DNA of 64,000 nucleotides from Ligustrum vulgare (GCA_963555705.1 OY743183.1:30105932-30169931), one strand, 5' to 3'; numbered from the stretch's first letter, positions 13,575-26,570 are shown. Program-made: numbers and translations. Notes: generated by a model from the letters alone, not told the origin.

Positions 13575-16195
13575 TCATTTTTGAGCTCCTAACAATCTTT
13601 TTAGGATTGGGTGAGTCACCAGGATTTTGAACAACAAAAAAGTCACAGCAGAGGATCCATGAGACTTTAAAAAAGAGGATAAATTGGAATAAAACGTTTT
13701 CTTGGGCACATAAAATGGTTTTTCCCTCGTTCGTAAAGTTTTTGAATCCTTGAAAAGAGAGACAAGGTTAAATATTCTCTTCAATTACAAAATATTCACA
13801 CCAATTTTAAAACCATTTTTGAAAATTATTTTAACAGGATTGAAGGAACCAAGAAATAATAAGATGTCTAAAGAAGAAAACATTAGAAAAAGCATCTTGG
13901 TAATCCAAGTAACTGAAACGAGGAGAGAAATATTCACCCTTTGAAAAGTTCTACTTTTTCTCGAGCTAAGGGTATTGTCCCCAGTCTGCAAATGACAACA
14001 AAAAGGCAAACTGACATTTTTGAAAAATCGATATGTTCAGGATATTGTTTATTTTGAGTAGTTTGCACTTATCTTATAATCTCACTCACTCCCTTGGTTT
14101 CTTTACTACTTTTTCTCGGAATTTCTCTCTATCTCTTAAGAAATTCCGGATTCTTGTCATATTTCTTCTTAGTAATATGAAAAGTTTCATTTGGACCTGA
14201 AGTAGGAATCTCCTTTAGAAAAACCTAACTTTCATTTTTGAGCTCCTAACAATCTTTTTAGGATTTGGAAAGTCACCAGGATTTCGAACAACAAAAAAGT
14301 CATAGTAGCAGATCCATGAGACTTTAAAAATGAGGATACATGGGAATAAAACGTTTTCTTGGGCACATAAAATGGTTTTTCCCTCGTTCGTAAAGTTTTT
14401 GAATCCTTGAAGAGAGAGACTAGGTAAAATATTCTCTTCAATTCCAAAATATTCACACCAATTTTGAAACCATTTCGGAAAATTATTTTTACATGATTGA
14501 AGGAAAAGGATAAACCAAGAAATAATAAGATATCTAAAGAAGAAAACTAAAAAGCATCTAGGTAATCCAAGTAATTGAAATGAGGAGAGAAATCTTCACC
14601 CTTTGAAAGGTTCATCTTTTTCTCAAAGCTAAGTCCCCAGTCTTCAAATGACAACAAAAAGAAAAACTGACATTTTTGAAAAATTGATATGTTGTGGATA
14701 TTGTTTATTTTGAGTAGGTTGCAGTTATCTTTTGATTTCGCTCCCTTGGTTTCTTTACTACTTTTACTCGGAATTTCTCTCTTTCTCTCAAGAAGTTCCG
14801 GATTCTCTTCATATTTCTTCTTAGTAATATAAAAAGTTTCATTTGGACCTAAAGTAGGAATCTCCTTTCGAAAAAGCTAACTTTCATTTTTGAGCTCCTA
14901 GAAATCTTTTTAGGATTGGGTGAGTCACCAGGATTTTGAACAACAAAAAAGTCACAGCAGAGAATCCATGAGACTTTAAAAAAGAGGATAAATTGGAATA
15001 AAACGTTTTCTTGGGCACATAAAATGGTTTTTCCCTCGTTCGTAAAGTTTTTGAATCCTTGAAAAGAGAGACAAGGTTAAATATTCTCTTCAATTCCAAA
15101 ATATTCACACCAATTTTAAAACCATTTTTGAAAATTATTTTAACAGGATTGAAGGAACCAAGAAATAATAAGATGTCTAAAGAAGAAAACATTAGAAAAA
15201 GCATCTTGGTAATCCAAGTAACTGAAACGAGGAGAGAAATATTCACCCTTTGAAAAGTTCTACTTTTTCTCGAGCTAAGGGTATTGTCCCCAGTCTGCAA
15301 ATGACAACAAAAAGGCAAACTGACATTTTTGAAAAATCGATATGTTCAGGATATTGTTTATTTTGAGTAGTTTGCAAGTTATCTTATGATTTCACTCACT
15401 CCCTTGGTTTCTTTACTACTTTTTCTCGGAATTTCTCTCTCTATCTCTTAAGAAATTCCGGATTCTTGTCATATTTCTTCTTAGTAATATGAAAAGTTTC
15501 ATTTGGACCTGAAGTAGGAATCTCCTTTAGAAAAACCTAACTTTCATTTTTGAGCTCCTAACAATCTTTTTAGGATTTGGAAAGTCACCAGGATTTCGAA
15601 CAACAAAAAAGTCATAGTAGCAGATCCATGAGACTTTAAAAATGAGGATACATGGGAATAAAACGTTTTCTTGGGCACATAAAATGGTTTTTCCCTCGTT
15701 CGTAAAGTTTTTGAATCCTTGAAGAGAGAGACTAGGTAAAATATTCTGTTCAATTCCAAAATATTCACACCAATTTTGAAACCATTTCGGAAAATTATTT
15801 TTACATGATTGAAGGAACAGGATAAACCAAGAAATAATAAGATATCTAAAGAAGAAAACTAAAAAGCATCTAGGTAATCCAAGTAATTGAAATGAGGAGA
15901 GAAATCTTCACCCTTTGAAAGGTTCATCTTTTTCTAAAAGCTAAGTCCCCAGTCTTCAAATGACAACAAAAGGAAAAACTGGCATTTTTGAAAAATTGAT
16001 ATGTTGTGGATATTGTTTATTTTGAGTAGGTTGCAGTTATCTTTTGATTTCGCTCCCTTGGTTTCTTTACTACTTTTACTCGGAATTTCTCTCTTTCTCT
16101 CAAGAAGTTCCGGATTCTCTTCATATTTCTTCTTAGTAATATAAAAAGTTTCATTTGGACCTAAAGTAGGAATCTCCTTTCGAAAAAGCTAACTT
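13575..16195. repeat. Satellite AB dimers 11-12 (subtypes K and L)
   Basis: Dimer K (13575) has CAATTACAAAATATTC and TTATAATCTCAC in A. Dimer L (14884) has CTCCTAGAAATC, AGAGAATCCATG (BamHI site lost) and TTGCAAGTTATC in A. L is 1312 bp because of a 1-bp insertion at TTGCAAGTT and an extra CT in TCTCTCTCTATC. Both B units carry CATAGTAGCAG. The same K-L succession occurs again at 21426-24043. Confidence 0.95.
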
Positions 16196-18805
16196 TCATT
16201 TTTGAGCTCCTAACAATCTTTTTAGGATTGGGTGAGTCACCAGGATTTTGAACAACAAAAAAGTCACAGCAGAGGATCCATGAGACTTTAAAAAAGAGGA
16301 TAAATTGGAATAAAACGTTTTCTTGGGCACATAAAATGGTTTTTCCCTCGTTCGTAAAGTTTTTGAATCCTTGAAAAGAGAGACAAGGTTAAATATTCTC
16401 TTCAATTCCAAAATATTCACACCAATTTTAAAACCATTTTTGAAAATTATTTTAACAGGATTGAAGGAACCAAGAAATAATAAGATGTCTAAAGAAGAAA
16501 ACATTAGAAAAAGCATCTTGGTAATCCAAGTAACTGAAACGAGGAGAGAAATATTCACCCTTTCAAAAGTTCTACTTTTTCTCGAGCTAAGGGTATTGTC
16601 CCCAGTCTGCAAATGACAACAAAAAGGCAAACTGACATTTTTGAAAAATCGATATGTTCAGGATATTGTTTATTTTGAGTAGTTTGCACTTATCTTATGA
16701 TTTCACTCACTCCCTTGGTTTCTTTACTACTTTTTCTCGGAATTTCTCTCTATCTCTTAAGAAATTCCGGATTCTTGTCATATTTCTTCTTAGTAATATG
16801 AAAAGTTTCATTTGGACCTGAAGTAGGAATCTCCTTTAGAAAAACCTAACTTTCATTTTTGAGCTCCTAACAATCTTTTTAGGATTTGGAAAGTCACCAG
16901 GATTTCGAACAACAAAAAAGTCATAGCAGCAGATCCATGAGACTTTAAAAATAAGGATACATGGGAATAAAACGTTTTCTTGGGCACATAAAATGGTTTT
17001 TCCCTCGTTCGTAAAGTTTTTGATTCCTTGAAGAGAGAGACTAGGAAAAATATTCTCTTCAATTCCAAAATATTCACACCAATTTTGAAACCATTTCGGA
17101 AAATTATTTTTACATGATTGAAGGAACAGGATAAACCAAGAAATAATAAGATATCTAAAGAAGAAAACTAAAAAGCATCTAGGTAATCCAAGTAATTGAA
17201 ATGAGGAGAGAAATCTTCACCCTTTGAAAGGTCTTTTTATCAAAGCTAAGTCCCCAGTCTTCAAATGACAACAAAAAGAAAAACTGACATTTTTGAAAAA
17301 TTGATATGTTGTGGATATTGTTTATTTTGAGTAGGTTGCAGTTATCTTTTGATTTCGCTCCCTTGGTTTCTTTACTACTTTTACTCGGAATTTCTCTCTT
17401 TCTCTCAAGAAGTTCCGGATTTTCTTCATATTTCTTCTTAGTAATATAAAAAGTTTCATTTGGACCTAAAGTAGGAATCTCCTTTCGAAAAAGCTAACTT
17501 TCATTTTTGAGCTGCTAACAATCTTTTTAGGATTGGGTGAGTCACCAGGATTTTGAACAACAAAAAAGTCACAGCAGAGGATCCATGAGACTTTAAAAAA
17601 GAGGATAAATTGGAATAAAACGTTTTCTTGGGCACATAAAATGGTTTTTCCCTCGTTCGTAAAGTTTTTGAATCCTTGAAAAGAGAGACAAGGTTAAATA
17701 TTCTCTTCAATTCCAAAATATTCACACCAATTTTAAAACCATTTTTGAAAATTATTTTAACAGGATTGAAGGAACCAAGAAATAATAAGATGTCTAAAGA
17801 AGAAAACATTAGAAAAAGCATCTTGGTAATCCAAGTAACTGAAACGAGGAGAGAAATATTCACCCTTTCAAAAGTTCTACTTTTTCTCGAGCTAAGGGTA
17901 TTGTCCCCAGTCTGCAAATGACAACAAAAAGGCAAACTGACATTTTTGAAAAATCGATATGTTCAGGATATTGTTTATTTTGAGTAGTTTGCACTTATCT
18001 TATGATTTCACTCACTCCCTTGGTTTCTTTACTACTTTTTCTCGGAATTTCTCTCTATCTCTTAAGAAATTCCGGATTCTTGTCATATTTCTTCTTAGTA
18101 ATATGAAAAGTTTCATTTGGACCTGAAGTAGGAATCTCCTTTAGAAAAACCTAACTTTCATTTTTGAGCTCCTAACAATCTTTTTAGGATTTGGAAAGTC
18201 ACCAGGATTTCGAACAACAAAAAAGTCATAGCAGCAGATCCATGAGACTTTAAAAATAAGGATACATGGGAATAAAACGTTTTCTTGGGCACATAAAATG
18301 GTTTTTCCCTCGTTCGTAAAGTTTTTGATTCCTTGAAGAGAGAGACTAGGAAAAATATTCTCTTCAATTCCAAAATATTCACACCAATTTTGAAACCATT
18401 TCGGAAAATTATTTTTACATGATTGAAGGAACAGGATAAACCAAGAAATAATAAGATATCTAAAGAAGAAAACTAAAAAGCATCTAGGTAATCCAAGTAA
18501 TTGAAATGAGGAGAGAAATCTTCACCCTTTGAAAGGTCTTTTTATCAAAGCTAAGTCCCCAGTCTTCAAATGACAACAAAAAGAAAAACTGACATTTTTG
18601 AAAAATTGATATGTTGTGGATATTGTTTATTTTGAGTAGGTTGCAGTTATCTTTTGATTTCGCTCCCTTGGTTTCTTTACTACTTTTACTCGGAATTTCT
18701 CTCTTTCTCTCAAGAAGTTCCGGATTTTCTTCATATTTCTTCTTAGTAATATAAAAAGTTTCATTTGGACCTAAAGTAGGAATCTCCTTTCGAAAAAGCT
18801 AACTT
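16196..18805. repeat. Satellite AB dimers 13-14 (subtype P pair, 1305 bp)
   Basis: Two dimers of 1305 bp start at 16196 and 17501. Both A units have CACCCTTTCAAAAG, shared with the A at 8339. Both B units (16853, 18158) have AAAATAAGGATAC, TTTTTGATTCC, CTAGGAAAAATATTC and a 4-bp shortening at GAAAGGTCTTTTTATC. The shared indel marks them as a recent tandem duplication. The second A has GAGCTGCTAAC, as in 12266. Confidence 0.95.
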
Positions 18806-21425
18806 TCATTTTTGAGCTCCTAACAATCTTTTTAGGATTGGGTGAGTCACCAGGATTTTGAACAACAAAAAAGTCACAGCAGAGGATCCATGAGACTTTA
18901 AAAAAGAGGATAAATTGGAATAAAACGTTTTCTTGGGCACATAAAATGGTTTTTCCCTCGTTCGTAAAGTTTTTGAATCCTTGAAAAGAGAGACAAGGTT
19001 AAATATTCTCTTCAATTCCAAAATATTCACACCAATTTTAAAACCATTTTTGAAAATTATTTTAACAGGATTGAAGGAACCAAGAAATAATAAGATGTCT
19101 AAAGAAGAAAACATTAGAAAAAGCATCTTGGTAATCCAAGTAACTGAAACGAGGAGAGAAATATTCACCCTTTGAAAAGTTCTACTTTTTCTCGAGCTAA
19201 GGGTATTGTCCCCAGTCTGCAAATGACAACAAAAAGGCAAACTGACATTTTTGAAAAATCGATATGTTCAGGATATTGTTTATTTTGAGTAGTTTGCACT
19301 TATCTTATGATTTCACTCACTCCCTTGGTTTCTTTACTACTTTTTCTCGGAATTTCTCTCTATCTCTTAAGAAATTCCGGATTCTTGTCATATTTCTTCT
19401 TAGTAATATGAAAAGTTTCATTTGGACCTGAAGTACGAATCTCCTTTAGAAAAATCTAACTTTCATTTTTGAGCTCCTAACAATCTTTTTAGGATTTGGA
19501 AAGTCACCAGGATTTCGAACAACAAAAAAGTCATAGCAGCAGATCCATGAGACTTTAAAAATGAGGATACATGGGAATAAAACCTTTTTTTGGGCACATA
19601 AAATGGTTTTTCCCTCGTTCGTAAAGTTTTTGAATCCTTGAAGAGAGAGACTAGGTAAAAATATTCTCTTCAATTCCAAAATATTCACACCAATTTTGAA
19701 ACCATTTCGGAAAATTATTTTTACATGATTGAAGGAACAGGATAAACCAAGAAATAATAAGATATCTAAAGAAGAAAACTAAAAAGCATCTAGGTAATCC
19801 AAGTAATTGAAATGAGGAGAGAAATCTTCACCCTTTGAAAGGTTCATCTTTTTCTCAAAGCTAAGTCCCCAGTCTTCAAATGACAACAAAAGGAAAAACT
19901 GACATTTTTGAAAAATTGATATGTTGTGGATATTGTTTATTTTGAGTAGGTTGCAGTTATCTTTTGATTTCGCTCCCTTGGTTTCTTTACTACTTTTACT
20001 CGGAATTTCTCTCTTTCTCTCAAGAAGTTCCGGATTCTCTTCATATTTCTTCTTAGTAATATAAAAAGTTTCATTTGGACCTAAAGTAGGAATCTCCTTT
20101 CGAAAAAGCTAACTTTCATTTTTGAGCTCCTAACAATCTTTTTAGGATTGGGTGAGTCACCAGGATTTTGAACAACAAAAAAGTCACAGCAGAGGATCCA
20201 TGAGACTTTAAAAAAGAGGATAAATTGGAATAAAACGTTTTCTTGGGCACATAAAATGGTTTTTCCCTCGTTCGTAAAGTTTTTGAATCCTTGAAAAGAG
20301 AGACAAGGTTAAATATTCTCTTCAATTCCAAAATATTCACACCAATTTTAAAACCATTTTTGAAAATTATTTTAACAGGATTGAAGGAACCAAGAAATAA
20401 TAAGATGTCTAAAGAAGAAAACATTAGAAAAAGCATCTTGGTAATCCAAGTAACTGAAACGAGGAGAGAAATATTCACCCTTTGAAAAGTTCTACTTTTT
20501 CTCGAGCTAAGGGTATTGTCCCCAGTCTGCAAATGACAACAAAAAGGCAAACTGACATTTTTGAAAAATCGATATGTTCAGGATATTGTTTATTTTGAGT
20601 AGTTTGCACTTATCTTATGATTTCACTCACTCCCTTGGTTTCTTTACTACTTTTTCTCGGAATTTCTCTCTATCTCTTAAGAAATTCCGGATTCTTGTCA
20701 TATTTCTTCTTAGTAATATGAAAAGTTTCATTTGGACCTGAAGTACGAATCTCCTTTAGAAAAATCTAACTTTCATTTTTGAGCTCCTAACAATCTTTTT
20801 AGGATTTGGAAAGTCACCAGGATTTCGAACAACAAAAAAGTCATAGCAGCAGATCCATGAGACTTTAAAAATGAGGATACATGGGAATAAAACCTTTTTT
20901 TGGGCACATAAAATGGTTTTTCCCTCGTTCGTAAAGTTTTTGAATCCTTGAAGAGAGAGACTAGGTAAAAATATTCTCTTCAATTCCAAAATATTCACAC
21001 CAATTTTGAAACCATTTCGGAAAATTATTTTTACATGATTGAAGGAACAGGATAAACCAAGAAATAATAAGATATCTAAAGAAGAAAACTAAAAAGCATC
21101 TAGGTAATCCAAGTAATTGAAATGAGGAGAGAAATCTTCACCCTTTGAAAGGTTCATCTTTTTCTCAAAGCTAAGTCCCCAGTCTTCAAATGACAACAAA
21201 AGGAAAAACTGACATTTTTGAAAAATTGATATGTTGTGGATATTGTTTATTTTGAGTAGGTTGCAGTTATCTTTTGATTTCGCTCCCTTGGTTTCTTTAC
21301 TACTTTTACTCGGAATTTCTCTCTTTCTCTCAAGAAGTTCCGGATTCTCTTCATACTTCTTCTTAGTAATATAAAAAGTTTCATTTGGACCTAAAGTAGG
21401 AATCTCCTTTCGAAAAAGCTAACTT
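18806..21425. repeat. Satellite AB dimers 15-16 (subtype J pair, 1310 bp)
   Basis: Two dimers start at 18806 and 20116, each 1310 bp. Both have AAGTACGAATC at the A end and a 1-bp insertion in B (TAGGTAAAAATATTC), as well as AACCTTTTTTTGGGC. They look almost identical and match J at 12266 apart from the B insertion. A tandem duplication of a J dimer after the insertion arose is the simplest account. Confidence 0.95.
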
Positions 21426-24083
21426 TCATTTTTGAGCTCCTAACAATCTTTTTAGGATTGGGTGAGTCACCAGGATTTTGAACAACAAAAAAGTCACAGC
21501 AGAGGATCCATGAGACTTTAAAAAAGAGGATAAATTGGAATAAAACGTTTTCTTGGGCACATAAAATGGTTTTTCCCTCGTTCGTAAAGTTTTTGAATCC
21601 TTGAAAAGAGAGACAAGGTTAAATATTCTCTTCAATTACAAAATATTCACATCAATTTTAAAACCATTTTTGAAAATTATTTTAACAGGATTGAAGGAAC
21701 CAAGAAATAATAAGATGTCTAAAGAAGAAAACATTAGAAAAAGCATCTTGGTAATCCAAGTAACTGAAACGAGGAGAGAAATATTCACCCTTTGAAAAGT
21801 TCTACTTTTTCTCGAGCTAAGGGTATTGTCCCCAGTCTGCAAATGACAACAAAAAGGCAAACTGACATTTTTGAAAAATCGATATGTTCAGGATATTGTT
21901 TATTTTGAGTAGTTTGCACTTATCTTATAATCTCACTCACTCCCTTGGTTTCTTTACTACTTTTTCTCGGAATTTCTCTCTATCTCTTAAGAAATTCCGG
22001 ATTCTTGTCATATTTCTTCTTAGTAATATGAAAAGTTTCATTTGGACCTGAAGTAGGAATCTCCTTTAGAAAAACCTAACTTTCATTTTTGAGCTCCTAA
22101 CAATCTTTTTAGGATTTGGAAAGTCACCAGGATTTCGAACAACAAAAAAGTCATAGCAGCAGATCCATGAGACTTTAAAAATGAGGATACATGGGAATAA
22201 AACGTTTTCTTGGGCACATAAAATGGTTTTTCCCTCGTTCGTAAAGTTTTTGAATCCTTGAAGAGAGAGACTAGGTAAAATATTCTCTTCAATTCCAAAA
22301 TATTCACACCAATTTTGAAACCATTTCGGAAAATTATTTTTACATGATTGAAGGAACAGGATAAACCAAGAAATAATAAGATATCTAAAGAAGAAAACTA
22401 AAAAGCATCTAGGTAATCCAAGTAATTGAAATGAGGAGAGAAATCTTCACCCTTTGAAAGGTTCATCTTTTTCTCAAAGCTAAGTCCCCAGTCTTCAAAT
22501 GACAACAAAAAGAAAAACTGACATTTTTGAAAAATTGATATGTTGTGGATATTGTTTATTTTGAGTAGGTTGCAGTTATCTTTTGATTTCGCTCCCTTGG
22601 TTTCTTTACTACTTTTACTCGGAATTTCTCTCTTTCTCTCAAGAAGTTCCGGATTCTCTTCATATTTCTTCTTAGTAATATAAAAAGTTTCATTTCGACC
22701 TAAAGTAGGAATCTCCTTTCGAAAAAGCTAACTTTCATTTTTGAGCTCCTAGAAATCTTTTTAGGATTGGGTGAGTCACCAGGATTTTGAACAACAAAAA
22801 AGTCACAGCAGAGAATCCATGAGACTTTAAAAAAGAGGATAAATTGGAATAAAACGTTTTCTTGGGCACATAAAATGGTTTTTCCCTCGTTCGTAAAGTT
22901 TTTGAATCCTTGAAAAGAGAGACAAGGTTAAATATTCTCTTCAATTCCAAAATATTCACACCAATTTTAAAACCATTTTTGAAAATTATTTTAACATGAT
23001 TGAAGGAACCAAGAAATAATAAGATGTCTAAAGAAGAAAACATTAGAAAAAGCATCTTGGTAATCCAAGTAACTGAAACGAGGAGAGAAATATTCACCCT
23101 TTGAAAAGTTCTACTTTTTCTCGAGCTAAGGGTATTGTCCCCAGTCTGCAAATGACAACAAAAAGGCAAACTGACATTTTTGAAAAATCGATATGTTCAG
23201 GATATTGTTTATTTTGAGTAGTTTGCAAGTTATCTTATGATTTCACTCACTCCCTTGGTTTCTTTACTACTTTTTCTCGGAATTTCTCTCTATCTCTTAA
23301 GAAATTCCGGATTCTTGTCATATTTCTTCTTAGTAATATGAAAAGTTTCATTTGGACCTGAAGTAGGAATCTCCTTTAGAAAAACCTAACTTTCATTTTT
23401 GAGCTCCTAACAATCTTTTTAGGATTTGGAAAGTCACCAGGATTTCGAACAACAAAAAAGTCATAGTAGCAGATCCATGAGACTTTAAAAATGAGGATAC
23501 ATGGGAATAAAACGTTTTCTTGGGCACATAAAATGGTTTTTCCCTCGTTCGTAAAGTTTTTGAATCCTTGAAGAGAGAGACTAGGTAAAATATTCTCTTC
23601 AATTCCAAAATATTCACACCAATTTTGAAACCATTTCGGAAAATTATTTTTACATGATTGAAGGAACAGGATAAACCAAGAAATAATAAGATATCTAAAG
23701 AAGAAAACTAAAAAGCATCTAGGTAATCCAAGTAATTGAAATGAGGAGAGAAATCTTCACCCTTTGAAAGGTTCATCTTTTTCTCAAAGCTAAGTCCCCA
23801 GTCTTCAAATGACAACAAAAGGAAAAACTGACATTTTTGAAAAATTGATATGTTGTGGATATTGTTTATTTTGAGTAGGTTGCAGTTATCTTTTGATTTC
23901 GCTCCCTTGGTTTCTTTACTACTTTTACTCGGAATTTCTCTCTTTCTCTCAAGAAGTTCCGGATTCTCTTCATATTTCTTCTTAGTAATATAAAAAGTTT
24001 CATTTGGACCTAAAGTAGGAATCTCCTTTCGAAAAAGCTAACTTTCATTTTTGAGCTCCTAGAAATCTTTTTAGGATTGGGTG
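21426..24083. repeat. Satellite dimers 17-18 (second K-L) and the first 40 bp of the next A
   Basis: Dimer 17 (21426) repeats the K markers CAATTACAAAATATTC and TTATAATCTCAC. Dimer 18 (22735) repeats the L markers CTAGAAATC, AGAGAATCC and TTGCAAGTT. A new A then begins at 24044 and is interrupted after 40 bp by an LTR retrotransposon. That stub carries the L-type CTCCTAGAAATC. The J-K-L order of 20116-24043 copies 12266-16195 at a spacing of 7850-7851 bp, about six dimers. Confidence 0.95.
24079..24083. repeat. Left target-site duplication of the LARD element (GGGTG)
   Basis: The satellite reads GGATTGGGTG, then the element starts with TGTAGCGACC. The same GGGTG follows the element at 32643-32647. 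Five bp is the duplication size usual for plant Ty3/gypsy integrases. GGGTG is also the normal satellite sequence at this point, so both copies fit the intact A monomer. Confidence 0.93.
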
Positions 24084-24377
24084 TGTAGCGACCAAGAATT
24101 TTTACGCGATTAATAATTATTTTAATAGAAAATCGTGTCGCTACTATTTCACCCATTTTTATTAAGTTAACGCCACGACGTATTCGTATAGCCAAGTCAA
24201 GAAATAATCGAGATCGTTCGATTTTAAATTAAATTCCGAATTTCTAAAAATATCTCCATTCTCTTGATTTAAAGTATATTAAGTCTAAGTACTTAATTCA
24301 ATGTTATCCCAATATTTATTTGTACAAAAATTACTTTTATTATTTAAATTAAGAAAATATATGCAAGCATGAGAGGT

Positions 24378-24868
24378 TCCATTATATGTAATCATGAAGA
24401 GCATAATATTTGTATAAATATGGAAAAGTATATGAATGATTTATATACTCCATTATATATAATCATGAAGAGCATAATATTTGTATAAATATGGAAAAGT
24501 ATATGAATGATTGATAAGACTCCATTATATGTAATCATGAAGAGCATAATATTTGTATAAATATGGAAAAGTATATGAATGATTTATATACTCCATTATA
24601 TATAATCATGAAGAGCATAATATTTGTATAAATATGGAAAAGTATATGAATGATTTATATACTCCATTATATATAATCATGAAGAGCATAATATTTGTAT
24701 AAATATGGAAAAGTATATGAATGATTGATAAGACTCCATTATATATAATCATGAAGAGCATAATATTTGTATAAATATGGAAAAGTATATGAATGATTGA
24801 TAAGACTCCATTATATATAATCATGAAGAGCATATTATTTGTATAAATATGGAAAAGTATATGAATGG
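24378..24868 (+). repeat. 71/72-bp tandem array in U3 of the 5' LTR, 7 copies
   Basis: Units start at 24378, 24449, 24521, 24592, 24663, 24735 and 24807. Each runs from TCCATTATAT through AATCATGAAGAGCATAAT to AAGTATATGAATGA. Units ending GATTTATATAC are 71 bp and those ending GATTGATAAGAC are 72 bp. The last unit has a private CATATTATTTG. The array lies directly upstream of the TATA box, where LTR enhancers are often found; an enhancer role is inference. A repeating open frame on the minus strand is only a result of the 72-bp period. Confidence 0.96.
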
Positions 24869-24946
24869 TGCTTTACTTTAAGAAAAGGATGTGTTAAAAT
24901 TAATAGAATTGAATGATTATGTTTACAATATGCCAACTTTATACAT

Positions 24947-24958
24947 CTATTTAAACCC
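24947..24958 (+). promoter_or_regulatory. Candidate TATA box of the 5' LTR
   Basis: CTATTTAAACCC is followed by a C/A-rich stretch (ACACACAACTCTACACAT) of the kind usual around plant LTR start sites. Transcription would be expected to begin about 30 bp downstream, near 24980-24990. This puts the 72-bp array in U3 and the 98-bp array in the transcribed part. The motif is also in the 3' LTR (30776) and, with one change, in the inverted copy. Confidence 0.6.
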
Positions 24959-25094
24959 ATCTCTTTTACACACAACTCTACACATATACACTTATTTCCA
25001 ATCTCTTGACAAAATCCACAAGTAAGAGAAATTCAAGGTGGTCAAGAAAGTTTTGGTCCATTTACTACTACACTTCATTTTAATCTTTTAAAAG

Positions 25095-26300
25095 GTAAGT
25101 ATATCTTATGTTTTTATGAAAAGTAAGTATGTTTTTATGAAAGGTAAATACACCTTATGTTTTTATGAAAAGTAAGTATGTTTTTATGACAAGTAAGTAT
25201 ATCTTATGTTTTTATGAAAAGTAAGTATGTTTTTATGAAAGGTAAATACACCTTATGTTTTTATGAAAAGTAAGTATGTTTTTATGACAAGTAAGTATAT
25301 CTTATGTTTTTATGAAAAGTAAGTATGTTTTTATGAAAGGTAAATACACCTTATGTTTTTATGAAAAGTAAGTATGTTTTTATGACAAGTAAGTATATCT
25401 TATGTTTTTATGAAAAGTAAGTATGTTTTTATGAAAGGTAAATACACCTTATGTTTTTATGAAAAGTAAGTATGTTTTTATGACAAGTAAGTATATCTTA
25501 TGTTTTTATGAAAAGTAAGTATGTTTTTATGAAAGGTAAATACACCTTATGTTTTTATGAAAAGTAAGTATGTTTTTATGACAAGTAAGTATATCTTATG
25601 TTTTTATGAAAAGTAAGTATGTTTTTATGAAAGGTAAATACACCTTATGTTTTTTTATGAAAAGTAAGTATGTTTTTATGACAAGTAAGTATATCTTATG
25701 TTTTTATGAAAAGTAAGTATGTTTTTATGAAAGGTAAATACACCTTATGTTTTTATGAAAAGTAAGTATGTTTTTATGAAAGGTAAATACACCTTATGTT
25801 TTTATGAAAAGTAAGTATGTTTTTATGACAAGTAAGTATATCTTATGTTTTTATGAAAAGTAAGTATGTTTTTATGAAAGGTAAATACACCTTATGTTTT
25901 TATGAAAAGTAAGTATGTTTTTATGACAAGTAAGTATATTTTATGTTTTTATGAAAAGTAAGTATGTTTTTATGAAAGGTAAATACACCTTATGTTTTTA
26001 TGAAAAGTAAGTATGTTTTTATGACAAGTAAGTATATCTTATGTTTTTATGAAAAGTAAGTATGTTTTTATGAAAGGTAAATACACCTTATGTTTTTATG
26101 AAAAGTAAGTATGTTTTTATGACAAGTAAGTATATCTTATGTTTTTATGAAAAGTAAGTATGTTTTTATGAAAGGTAAATACACCTTATGTTTTTATGAA
26201 AAGTAAGTATGTTTTTATGATAAGTAAGTATATCTTATATTTTTATGAAAAGTAAGTATGTTTTTATGACAAGTAAGTATATCTTTATGTTTTTATGAAA
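25095..26300 (+). repeat. 98-bp tandem array with repeated GTAAGTAT in the 5' LTR
   Basis: About 12.3 copies of a 98-bp unit built from four parts of 28, 21, 28 and 21 bp. Each part begins GTAAGTATATC, GTAAGTATG, GTAAATACACC or GTAAGTATG and ends in TTTTTATGAAAA, TATGAAAG or TATGACAA. Three of the four parts begin with the plant 5' splice-site consensus GTAAGT, giving roughly 35-40 such motifs. Irregularities (an extra TT near 25652, a half-unit change near 25760, TATATTTTATG near 25938) recur at the same places in the 3' LTR, showing that the array was copied as a block. Confidence 0.96.
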
Positions 26301-26570
26301 ATGTTTGGATCATTGCTATGAAATCAATCTCACAAGATTGTTATGGGTTCCATATGATATGTTTATGATTATGCTAAGGGGACCGGAGTTTAGTAGCGCT
26401 ACACATAAGAATTCTTGCCATTTAAGTTCGGTAAAATTCTTGTGTCTCCCTATGTTTATGAGTATTTCGATCCTATCCTATGTTATGATGAAAATGATCC
26501 ATATGCTTTCAAAAGAAAATTTATGCTTGGTATACTTACTGGGATTTTATAAATCTCACTCCACGATATT

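Noticed and set aside
485..24083. The satellite as a tandem array of solo LTRs
   Set aside because: Monomers lack TG...CA ends, target duplications, PBS or PPT, and they abut directly. A distant retrotransposon origin cannot be excluded without a database search.
24606..24833. 75-codon frame with a 24-residue repeat in the LTR array (also at 30435 and 62443)
   Set aside because: The 72-bp period is divisible by three, so a frame stays open through the repeats. It is antisense to the LTR and not protein-like.
25095..26300. A CRISPR-like array
   Set aside because: Units are contiguous 98-bp tandem repeats without unique spacers, inside an LTR of a plant retrotransposon.
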